A stretch of 64,000 bases of DNA from Aquanectria penicillioides (Eukaryota > Ascomycota > Sordariomycetes > Hypocreales > Nectriaceae): assembly GCA_003415625.1 (NCBI GenBank), contig PYIU01000001.1, positions 5,146,746 to 5,210,745 of the forward strand, in the 5' to 3' direction. The notes beneath the pieces were generated by a model. The model was not told the DNA's origin. It saw only the letters and a list, made by a program, of their open reading frames with translations, and made no database searches. This document shows positions 34,585 to 45,196 of this stretch, one piece after another. The position numbers and the translations under genes are program-made. The stretch's first letter is position 1; each line of letters begins with the position of its first letter.

Positions 34585-37200
34585 CCGCACATGTACGCGA
34601 CGCACTACGCAGAACCAAACAAGTTCGCGCCCCAACCATTACATCAATCCAGCACATGGCAGTTCCCGATCGCGTGGCCATGGGAGCACTAGTCTAAGGC
34701 CGCGCGGTCGATAGCTATGAAGCTGTTATGCCGCCACAGCTGCAGCCAAATCCTGCCTGTGCACCTGTCAACCTCGTAAATGACCTTTGGTGTTTTGCGG
34801 GGGAGGTTGGTGCCAGTCCGATGAGTTCCAGATCTCATCAGCGCCCCAAGAGAGAAAGCAAATTAGGGAGGAGCCATACTTGGCATTTCCTCCGTAATTT
34901 TTTTTTTTTTTTAATTCGATAACCGCGAGGTAATTTTACCGTGGCTCTTCGTCCTGCTAGTCGCTATCGCCGTCCCCGTCCCCGTCGAGTCCTTCCCCTG
35001 GCCGGACCATTCTCCTCAAGCGTTGCCGTTGCATTCCTGACCCCGTCAATGCGCCTCAACTCAAACGCCAAGGATGCTCATTTGAAACGCTCGACGGCGT
35101 GTCTGCTTCTCCGCCGTGTTTGACCTTGAGCCATGTGCTGTTGCACTGGCCAGTTGTCGTCGTCGCCCTTTCCCACTCCACTGCATTGATGATCGCCCAT
35201 TTTCCCCGTGGCTTCTAGTCTTCGTTTCCCGCTGCCGAACGACGATGGATTTAGATGCCTGCGGCAAAGACGAGGGAGGGGACGAGGTGGGGGGAGCTGC
35301 GGGCTATGCTGCGCTGTTGCACTGCCGCGGGTGGACCTAGGCGCTTGCGAAGCCATCGTGTTTTGACGTCGTAACATGGCCGGGGATGTATTGCACCCTT
35401 TGTTCCGTTTCCTTCACTTCATGTTTTATGCTTGTGTGGCAGGGAAACAAGCGATGCTGGAACCAACCGAGGCGATGTTGCCTGGAGGCGAGTTTTCGGA
35501 TACCGAACCATGCTGCTCACGAGAGCAGTCACATGCCCTATTCCCCATGCTCGCGCTTTGGGCTGGTTGACTTGACCAACACTCGCAGTCGAAATATCAT
35601 TCGTTCGGTTCCCAATTGGAGTTGCCCTGCAAGCCGAGGCACTCACCGAATAACAATGGTGCCATTGATAGGCTCAACCATCCTCGGCAGAGCGAATTGA
35701 TGTCCAGAGCATGCAGGGCAAACTTTCGTTAGACCTACGCTCACGAGTCATGGCACTTGCATTAGGCCAAATCTGTAGCAGTGGCCATTCATCGCAGTGC
35801 TGAGACATATAGCTATGTCATGACATGTCTCTTTGCCTTTTTGCCCCTCCCATAGATACGCCCGCGGGTTCTCCCGGCAGGTCCATGAATTTAGCATCTG
35901 CATAACTACGCTGACCAACGTTGGTTCCCTGCATCATTGGGCCGAGAACATGAACTGAAACTCCAGTCCCTCCAATGAGGTCAGTCATGATAATGTACTC
36001 ACACGGAGGGTCCAAACCCCTCATCACCACGGTCAGAAATTAGCACCAGAGACTCCCAATTTTTTTTTTTTAACTTCTGCTGCTGCCTTGCATTGTCTTA
36101 ACATTTTGCACTGACTCTTGTGTGAATCAATCGACTTTAGATGCCTCTGAGGTTCTTTTTCCCATAACCTTGGTCTAGGCAAAAAGCCTTGCGTGGCCAT
36201 GATCAGATGATGTCACTAATAATGCTGTTTTGCTGACCTGCTGCTACGAACTTTATCCAACGGCATGACTCGGTTGCCCATATTTGCCTGAGATTCCTGG
36301 CAAGAGTTTCCGACTATTCGTCTGACGCGATTCATTTGGCTGAATAATCCCCAATTCGCGACTTTCCGAACCGCAATGAAGCCAAGTGAATGCATGGATG
36401 AGAGCGCGCTCAATTGAGCAGCTTATCTACGACATGTACCAGCTCAAGATTAGGGGCCTTACCCATCTGACACTTAAAGTTAAAGCGTATTTCTAACATA
36501 ATTAGCCTCTAAATGTTACTCTGACGTTTCATAATCAAAGTGATGGAACAAAAAGGTACAGGGCACACCTGCATGCCTTGCCAAAGTCAGCCGCCAATCA
36601 GAATCAGAACCGATGGCATGCCGGCATATCGGAGCGTTTACGGCCCCACAGGACGGGACTGCCCGACACATCTCCAGTTGGAACGGACAACCAGAATATA
36701 AGCTGTTGTCCGTTTTGATGACAATAATGTGCCCGTATTTCACAACTCGCACGTCGTCCATGTCACCGCTCAAACTACATGATAAGACTCTGGCGCCCCA
36801 AAAAGCCCAATGAAGCCCCCCATCGATGTAGCAGGTTGCTGTCTCAAGAGCTCCTAAGTGGTTACACCAAAAGCCACTCTGACCTGGAAAGTTGCCCACC
36901 CGGTCGGCCATGCTCGGTCAGATGCGGACACACTCTTTCAAACAATAGGCACCGAAGAACTAATGACGTATCCTTTTCAACCAAACATCTAAGGCGGAAA
37001 AGGCCACTGATGGCTTGATTGCCATTGGGTGAACCCCGCAACTTGAGTGATCAGTCACTCCCAAAAGCAATGGACAGGGCTGGGGGGGGGGGGATAATAC
37101 TTAAATAGCCAAATACCTGAGAGACAGAGAGTCCAATTCAAAAAAACAAAGATCTAGCCCGAAGAGAAGAAAAAAAAAATAATGCCCAAAATCGCCCATA

Positions 37201-37852
37201 ATGCCTGCAACCTCCGTCATAACCGACTTTGAGACCGCCAACGAGCAGTATGCGGCTTCCTTTGATAAAGGAGACTTGGGTATACCCCCAGCCCGGTATG
37301 TTTATCCACGAGGCCGTCAGCATGACAAGCAACCCACAAAACCATGGCTGATCCACAATGATTGCGCAGAAAGGCCATAGTTGTGGCATGCATGGATGCT
37401 CGGCTTGACCCTGCAAAGGCTCTTGGGCTGAGCGAGGGAGATGCGCACGTCATCCGCAACGCCGGAGGACGAGCATTCGACGCCTTGCGCTCGGTCATCA
37501 TCTCTCAGCAACTTCTAGCGACCCACGACATTGTCATCCTGCACCATGTAAGTGAACATTCCCTTGAGTCCCTGGATGGGAAGTACGCAACTGATTCGAA
37601 AATCACTCTTGTCCTCGGGAACAGACCGATTGTGGAATGCTCACCTTCTCCGACGCGGACATCAAGGGAAAGATCCGAAGGGATCTGGGTGAAGATGCTG
37701 ATCATATCGCGTTCCTTCCATCTGGAGACTTGAAGCAGAGTGTTTTGGACGACATCACTCTGTTGAAGAAGAGCCCGCTTGTCCACGATGTGCCCATCAC
37801 TGGTTACATCTACGATGTCAAGACTGGCAAGATTAACAAGGTCGAGAACTGA
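37201..37852 (+). CDS. small beta-class carbonic anhydrase
   Basis: Exons 37201-37295, 37370-37547 and 37625-37852 give 166 residues, typical of the short fungal/bacterial-like beta class without a targeting peptide. Zinc-site motifs are intact: ACMDAR (Cys39, Asp41, Arg43) and HHTDCG (His91, Cys94), with [15 protein letters not shown] between them. The second intron falls exactly between the zinc His and the Thr-Asp-Cys of the second ligand motif. The enzyme interconverts CO2 and bicarbonate and in fungi serves bicarbonate supply and CO2 sensing. The protein is predicted to be cytosolic because no leader is seen. It faces the ABC transporter gene tail to tail, with stops 261 bp apart. Confidence 0.93.
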
Positions 37853-38113
37853 AAGAAAAACAAGATGTCACTAAAATATGGGGCACAACTCAGTAGAGAG
37901 CCACCCCGTTAGGTACCGACTGGCATATCTAGCTTGTGGGCTTTCGTTATCAAGCCAAATTGACAGATTCATATTCTATTTTCTATTCTCATGTTCGTTG
38001 ATCAAAACTCTGCCGTATTTTGCATACTTTTAATTATACATTTCATCTACGGGCTGATGACACAGCCTAGTAGTCATGATGGTATCGACTTGGAATCAAG
38101 AGAGCGCCAAACA

Positions 38114-41100
38114 CTATCGTCGCAGCCTATGCCCAGCAAGCATGCCAATATACGCAATTACCCGATAAATAGTTCCAATCCCTGCCATGACTCCAATGTT
38201 AAGCCACTTCCAATCTAAATGGAACCCGGTTGCCGTCGCCGCAGTCTGCACGTTGAAGAGGTAAGAAAACGGCGCCACGAGCTGTCCGAAATACAGCTCG
38301 GCCAACCAAGTACCGGGGACGCCCGCCATAGCCACTCCATGTGCCAGGTCTTGACCTTTGCCAGAGGAGGCGCGGCTCCGCAGAGGATGCCCACGATCAG
38401 GGCAATCATGGTTGCGAACAGTGGCGCGTCCTCTCTTCGGACAACCATGCTGACGATGCTGGCGAGGCCGTAGATGCAGTAAAAGTAAAGCAGGTTGGTG
38501 AGGAACGCCAGGCCCCAGTTGATGATGGGGTTGGAGAGGATGAAGACCAAAGTTGAGAAGTGAAAGCAGGCGAGAACCATCCGGGGGAAGACGCACAAGA
38601 CCTTGGCGAGGAAGTAAGCGAGGCGCGAGTGACCAGCCTCAGCCTCTCGCCTCTGGAGGAGCGTCTCCTCTGAGAAGATCTTGACACCCGGAGCACCCGC
38701 AACCAGTCCGATGGCGATGGCCATGAGAAGAGCTAGTTCTGGCGCCGACTTGAAGTCCATGGCGGTGGACAAGACACCATACGGCTCGTTGTACAGCCCC
38801 ACGAAGAGCACACCCTTCTTGGGGTTTTGAGCAAGGCCCAGCAGTCCGCCGGCCAGGGTGGCCAGCGCCAGCTCGGCGAAGAAAGCGCCTTTGGTGCGGT
38901 ACTGCTGGACAAAGGCGCGGCGAAGGCAAAGCCACAGCTGCTTGACGCGCGGAGCGCCTCGCTTCTTGATAGCCTGGTGCATCGAGCTGCCGCCGAGCAT
39001 GGAAGCTGTCGTGAGATTGCGGCTGTCGTCCTTCCTCTCTCGCTGGTAAGCGCTCCAACGCGAAATGAGAGCTTCCTTGGAGATGTCGCCGCTTGACTTG
39101 TAGTCTCGCCCATTGCCAGTGATGATATCGGTGATGATGTCGGCGTGGTTGCTGTGCTCGGGGAATTGGTAGCCCATGTCCTCAAAGTAGGGCTTGGATT
39201 CGATCTGGGTTCCTTCGTAGATGGTCTGGCCGTTTCCGAGGAGAATGAGGTTGTCAAAGAGCTCGAAGATTTCCATACGGGGCTGGTGAATAATGACGAT
39301 GATGGAAATACCGAGTCGGGCGATGGCCTTGAGTGTCCTCATGATGGAGGATGCTGCGGTAGCATCCAAACCGCTGGTAGGCTCGTCCAGGAAGATGGCC
39401 ATGGGCGCCGCTGCCAACTCCATGCCGATGCTGACTCGCTTTCTCTGGCCACCACTGATGACAGGCTTTCCAACACTGCCAACCATGGAATCCCGCACAT
39501 GTGACAGTTCCAGGCACTCAATGACCGAGTCAACGTGGGCTCTTATGTCACTATCTAACCAAGTACGAGGAAGGCGGATCCGGGCAGAGTGCACAATGTT
39601 TTCGTAGACAGTCAGCTCAGGCAGCACAATATCGTCCTGGGGAACGTAGCCCGTGAGTTTCTTGTACCGCTTCATCTTTCCGGGGACATTGTTGACGGAG
39701 ACGATACCACCGGTGTTGCTCGTCTTGCCCATCAACACGTTCACAAACGTCGACTTTCCGGCTCCGGAACCACCCATAACAGCAACGAGAGATCCACGCT
39801 CGATTAAACCCGTGACGTTCTGGAGAATAGGCCTGGGGGCCTTCTTAGGGTGAAAGACAAGATCCTGGTATCCAAACGACAAACCAAAGTTGGTGGCCTC
39901 GGTAGCCTTCCTCATGGACTCGATGAAGGCTCGGAGGTGGGGGACAGTTCGGCCTCGGCCTTGATTCTGTTATCATGGCTGTAGCCCACCATGTTGACGG
40001 CCACCCCGAAGCCGGTGTCTGCGCGGCGCAAGTAAGACGTGTTCATGGGGACCATTTCTTGATCAGTCTCGTCTGGAAGTGCCCGGTAACCAGTGATGGT
40101 GGCTGTGACACCACTAAGACCAGTCTTGGCCCTCAGGGGACCTGCGTGTCTACGGGAACTCGCCTGGAACCGTTGACGGAACTTCATGACGGCGATTCCA
40201 ACGAGCATCAAGACGTCGGTGAGAATGAGAATGATAATCGGGATCAGGACCAGTTCAAAAGACGAGCCCTCGGGGCATCGGCTGCCAATGGCGCAAGGCG
40301 TCGGCGTTGACGCGCCGGGCTGGCAATACGAGCCTTTCGGACAAGGGAGCGTCTTCTTGCCCTTTTCCGACGGAGGACAATACCAGCCCGCCTGGCAGAC
40401 TACGGGTTCAAAGGGACCCATACCAATGTTTTTACCATTGTACTCGCAAATGTAACCCGAAAGCCTGGAGATTTGGCAAGCAGGAATGGGAGGGCAATAC
40501 AGAGGCAGAGAATTGATTGTGTTGTTTTGACCTAAAGCTCGCGTGTTAGTGAGGCGGACCAGGTTAGGGAAAGAAGGTAAAAATCTCCCCAGAAACAACG
40601 GGTAATGGGATCAGGAACCAAAACTTACAGAGAAAACCCTCACTGCAACCGTCGTTTAGCCACGAGTCAACTCCCTGCAGTTGCATTGGCAACGCATCAG
40701 GTCTCCAGCACGGCGTGGCGGCGATGGGGTAAGTTTCATTGTCGAGCTGAGCTTGCGCCTCGTAGTAAGTCGTGGAGAAGAGGGAGCTGTTCTTGCCAGT
40801 GCACCCTTGATCATAAACGGTAAGGCTCTTGACATCGGTCAGAGACTGCAGAGCCTTGGAGCTGCTGTCCCATCTCAGGGTTGCGTCGGATTTCGGCGGG
40901 TTCGAGCCATCGTAGTAGTTGGTCCCGTTGAAGTCGCTGACCTTGGTGTCTCGCGTGGGGTTGAACCACTTGCCCGACGACACGGCGTACACGCCCTGCG
41001 TCTGGTTTCCGATGCATTGCCACGCGCCAGAGTCTTGCGACGTGTCCGGCAGCGGCCGCAGAGCGCAAAGGCAAGCTCCGGTATCCAGGAATACGGGGCC

Positions 41101-41169
41101 TAAGAGCCCTTCCTCCTGGGGCAGGTAAGGGTCCTGCGGCACCTTGGACGGGTCGATCTCGGTCGTCAT
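38114..41169 (-). CDS. ABCG (White/Adp1-like) ABC transporter with Cys-rich ectodomain; two frame breaks
   Basis: Exon 1 is 40629-41169; exon 2 starts at 40531 and runs to the stop at 38114 (97-nt intron, GTAAGT donor). The N-terminal half has many cysteines, including a block CQAGWYCPPSEKGKKTLPCP and CAIGSRCPEGSSF, then a membrane segment ELVLIPIIILILTDVLMLVG. The nucleotide-binding domain has Walker A GGSGAGKST, signature ISGGQRKRVSIG, Walker B AIFLDEPTSGLD and H-loop IIVIIHQPR. A six-helix membrane domain follows. Two single-base breaks occur, at G5 39939-39943 and G4 38315-38318 of the + strand. One extra base at each gives a continuous 986 residues. Yeast Adp1 and plant ABCG24/28-type half transporters share this layout. 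No signal peptide is seen at the chosen ATG, so an upstream exon may be missing. Confidence 0.85.
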
Positions 41170-41350
41170 TCCGCCGGCGTTTTCAGGGAGGGTCGGGTCT
41201 TGTCAACGTCAACCAACACCAACGGAAGATGTTGGGGCTGGAAGAGAGGGACGAGAGAGACTTCAACTTGACCCAGCATCCGGGGTAAGAATTTCCTTTT
41301 ATTAATCAGGATGCGTTCATCATGTCCGGCTCCAGATCCACCAGGACCTG

Positions 41351-41390
41351 CACCAACACCAACACCAACACCAACACCAACACCAACACC
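41351..41390. repeat. ACCAAC/CAACAC hexamer microsatellite
   Basis: Six or more perfect tandem copies lie about 180 bp upstream of the ABC transporter ATG. On the minus strand this could be translated as Gly-Val repeats, but it is more likely leader DNA. Confidence 0.9.
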
Positions 41391-41865
41391 GAGTGAATGA
41401 ATGACAGAGCAAGGCTTATTGCCTGCACCACCTCTAAGCCCCCCCAACTCGGCCGGGACGCCACTGTGCGGTTCCATCTAATCTAACTTGGAGACAGCCC
41501 TGTTGGGCAAAAGAGTGCCGATGGGACGGGGCCCTAGAGCCACAGGATGGGGCGATATTGCAGCGAGGGCATCCTGTGAGATTTTAGTGTTCGGGGTGCC
41601 CTGGCCGTCGCAAAGCAATTGGCGAGCTTCTGGCCGCCAATCTTTGCAGGTTCCGAGTTCTGATGGGTCAGGCACGTTTAACTTTTGCACGTCGGAGCAG
41701 ACAAAATGGCCCAAAAAGGATGTATGGGGCGCCTGAACCCTTCAGCCGCGTGGACTCAGCACAGCCCTGATCCTGGGGCGACCGGCCATATCTGAGCGTC
41801 TCTCAGAGTCCAGCCCACAGAGTAGTTATGTAGTACCAGGACTGTACAGTAGTCTCTCTTCCGTT

Positions 41866-41901
41866 GCTCTGCTCTGCTCTGCTCTGCCCTGCTCTGCTCT
41901 G
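41866..41901. repeat. GCTCT pentamer, seven near-perfect copies
   Basis: Seven tandem GCTCT units with one GCCCT variant. Confidence 0.9.
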
Positions 41902-43031
41902 TTGGTCGCCATGGGCAGCTGTTCGGCTGTCGGCAATTGGCCCGTCTGCCTGGCTGTGTGCGTCCCGCAGAGCTCAGCTTGTTGGCAGCAAATCAACAAG
42001 ACCGAAGATGATTGAAGGAAGCTCTCGGGTGCTATTAATACATCTATGTATAGCTCAAGATAATGAACGGGGCAGGCATTTTAGTCAGCTTTGCCCCGGC
42101 AATGGGTCAGCTGCGTCGCGCAGTCTCTGTTCTACCTGAGGCATTTGGATAGGGTATGCCTGGCGAGGATTACGCCAAGTGCCTCTTTCTGCCGAGGGGC
42201 TGTCAAACCTGCGAGCGCGTTGGAGGTTTGAAGTTGGACAATGTAGTTTGGAGGCTTCGAGGCTCAAGCCCGAGGCTTGAAGAGTGAGGATCGGTGGCTT
42301 TTGGGGGGGCGAAGACTGGCCGTTGGGGGGCGCTGGCGGGCCCTTCAAAAAGGTCCGAGCCGCCCAATGGCATCCTGCAAGCAACATCGGATTCAACCTA
42401 ACCTGGTTCGAGCCATATGGCGCGCGCCCGGTCTTGTGGGGTGCTGCTGCACCTAAGCCTGTAGCTGCTGTACTGTAGCATAAGCACTGGAGCACTGGAG
42501 TGCCGGCATCCAACCCGTGATGGACTGGAGCCTGTTGTGTAGGGCTGGAAATGGAAATTCAAAAGGGCCAGTACCACCCTATCTGCCTGTCACTCTCACA
42601 GGTTCGTTTCAGAAGCATAACTCTGCTGCTGGGCTGATTGCCCGCACAGCCCGTAGCTTGCGTGGACGCTGTCACCAGTCAGCCTCAAGAGGCCATGGGC
42701 CATGGCCATTGCGGTCAGCTTGTGGTTCCACTCGCCCAGTCATTCTTCGTGTTGTGTTGGTTTGGTCCAGGACTTCGGCTCGACTGCAATGCTTCCAGTA
42801 AATGCAATTAGATTAATCGTCTTGATGATGAGCCAAGACTCCTGCAGAATCGCTTGCTCCACTTCTGCCCGCTTACTCTCCCTCAATATTTATCGTCTAG
42901 GTATGTATGTTACCTCGTAGGTATGATTTTCCTTCCTTCGTCTCCGATTCTAACTTTTATCACCCACCCTAGCTTGTTTGCTCTTTCCCTTCAAAGTACG
43001 ATTCGCCCCCAGGTATCTTATGTCGTGAAAT

Positions 43032-43032
<1 letters not shown>

Positions 43033-43065
<33 letters not shown>
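43033..43065. repeat. 33-base A homopolymer
   Basis: The longest homopolymer in the window. It is T33 on the coding strand of the MFS gene, just past its stop, so it may overlap the 3' UTR or terminator. Confidence 0.9.
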
Positions 43066-43067
<2 letters not shown>

Positions 43068-43126
43068 AAAAGAATGGGGAAAAAAATACCTGGCTAATCT
43101 CCTCCTTCCAAAAATTAAAAGGCCCA

Positions 43127-45196
43127 TTACTTCTCGGTAATACTACCGGCGATGGTCTTCTTCTCCTCATCGTCCCGCTCCCAGGTGGCAGACTTCTCCC
43201 CGGCATTATCGGCTTCCTTTTCGCCATCCCTCACAATGACGGGCTCAACCATGGTTGAGTCGGATTCAAGCTTGTCCGTAGGCGCATTGCCCTGAGTTCC
43301 CATCCGCAGGAACGGAACGAAGAGGCATCCCAAACTGGCGAGACCAACAGAGACGAAGTAGGCCATGCGGAATGGCGTGTTGGTATCAGCATCTGGGCCC
43401 TGCGCCTCCTTGACAGAGCTGTACACAGCCGTTGAAATACCGAGAGCAATCGTGGAGCCAAGACGGATGAGCATGTTAAAGATGCCACCAGCAAGCGACT
43501 GCTGATGGCCCGGGAGCGCTTGCATCACATACATCTATCGTTGCAGTTAGCGTATACCTTCCAAGGAAAGAAATAACCAGGGGAATCAATATGAAACCAC
43601 ATACATTGGTCACGTTAAACTGGAAGTCGGCACCAATCACATTCAAGATCAACGAGGGGAAGATGAAGGCCCAGTAGATGGTGTTGGCCTTTTGGAACGT
43701 GAGCAACAAGTTGGCCCCGACATATGCAAGAGCGCCAATACCCATTATGAGGGCATTGTTAACCTTGTGGAGGATACTAGCCGCCACAACGTTCCAGATG
43801 ACGCCTGCAATCACCTGCGGGAGCAGATGAACGGCCACCATGAGAGCATCATACTCCCGAACCTCCTGCATGAACAGCGCCAGCCAGAAGTTGGATGACG
43901 TGAACGACATCATACCGAAAATGGCCACTAGCACAAGCTGTGTATAAGTGTTAGCGCGATGCCCTAGCCACATTCCGGATAGTTCCCGATAGCGCATCGG
44001 AGACGACAGCCTCAGCGGGTATACGGAAACTCGGATGTCCGGATATACGGATACACGTACCAGCGAAAAGTTCTTGTCTTTCCAGATATGAAGAGGCATG
44101 AGGGGATGCGGCCAGTAGCTCTCCCAGAAGATAAATGCAACGAGGAGGAAGAAGCCTACGATGAGCATGGCAATGACGTGGCCGCTCTTCCATCCATCAG
44201 ATGGTCCGAGCCTGGGAGTGGTGTTAGTCAAGATGCAGGTACCAAAGGCGATTTTGCATGAAAAAACTTACGTCAGGGCGGCAGTGAGCATGCCCACGCC
44301 GATAACAGTAAGAACGGTTCCAACGCTGTCGAAACGCTCCAAAGCTTGGCGGAGACGCTGCTTTAGAGGTGCCGGCTCGAAGGCCTCGACGCTGGGCACG
44401 ATCCAGATGGACGCAACACCCAAGATGGCCCAGATGATGGCCAACAAGATGAAACTAGCACGCCAGTTGAAGATGCGGGCAGCAACGCCACAGACTATAC
44501 TTCCCACAGCGAAGCCGAGGGGTTACCGGCTGAAAAGGCCGCAAAAGCCCAGTTCTTTCGCCGGGATGGAACGTTGTAAGCCGCGCCCAGGATGCCAATG
44601 GCCGGAGGCACGACCATGGCAGAGGCCAGGCCCAGAACACCGCACAGGATGTCCATCCAGAACGGGTTCTGGGCGAACGCCACGATCAAGGAGCAAGCGC
44701 TGAAGCAGCCCATTCCGAAGAGAAACAGGGCCTTGCGGCCGAGCAAATCAGCCAGCTGGCCAAGGGTTAGCTGGAAGGCTCCGGCAGTAAGGCTGTGTGT
44801 GATGTGCGTTAGCATGCTGCATCGAATGTGGCCTGATGAGGGGGTAGAGTAGGCCCAATTGGACCAGGCAAGGTATCCTCACGTAGTTGCTGCAGCGATC
44901 CACGAGATCTGGCTCTGCGACATGCCCAAATCTTTTCCAATGGCGGCGGTGACAATGACGGTGGTGCCGGTCAAGAAAGTGTTCGTGGCCATGGCGACTG
45001 TGGCCATGAAGATGAATGAGACCTCCTGGAAAGTGTTCTTGAAACACGCGGGTCGCTCTCCAAGCGACGAGGCCTTCTTCTTCTGCACGGCCACATCGTC
45101 GCCTCCGCTGCCTTCAACATCGATATCGGAGCGAACCTGCGTCTCTCGGGAAGTGGGGGTCCGGTCACCGTCTGTGACGGCCGTCTTGTCGGCCAT
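43127..45196 (-). CDS. MFS drug:H+ antiporter, DHA2-like (one frame break)
   Basis: Five exons: 44883-45196, 44272-44792, 44061-44211, 43605-43937 and 43127-43534. A charged cytosolic N-terminus of about 55 residues precedes multiple membrane helices. Family blocks include GQLADLLGRKALFLFG (motif A), FWMDILCGVLGLASAMVVPP and SLAGGIFNMLIRLGSTIALG. A break in exon 2 lies at G4 44519-44522 of the + strand, where AFSAGNP should continue LGFAVGSIVCGVAARIFNW. One extra base restores 575 residues. Fungal DHA2 pumps export drugs, toxins or amino acids; the substrate here is unknown. Introns are 90, 60, 123 and 70 nt, all phase-consistent. The 123-nt intron is stop-free and divisible by three. No biosynthetic genes surround it. 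Confidence 0.87.

Larger units (their letters stand above)
31198..37200. other. 6-kb intergenic region, no gene supported
   Basis: The first 500 bp probably hold the GNAT promoter (polypurine on the + strand). The rest contains T-rich tracts (31906-31930, 32449-32480, 34899-34912, 36061-36070), a GGCAT repeat, a CA-rich repeat, and short frames without recognisable conserved blocks. From about 35700 to 37100 the base composition is more AT-rich, and some minus-strand frames of 70-130 codons occur (for example 36516-36911), but none is convincing. Confidence 0.55.
41170..43126. other. 2-kb intergenic region between the ABC and MFS genes
   Basis: It contains the CAACAC and GCTCT microsatellites and an A33 run at 43033-43065, about 60 bp downstream of the MFS stop codon on the minus strand. 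Upstream parts should hold the ABC gene promoter. No conserved frame was seen. Confidence 0.55.

Noticed and set aside
36516..36911. Minus-strand 131-codon frame in AT-richer DNA
   Set aside because: No start context, splice continuation or conserved motif; could be chance or a decayed gene.
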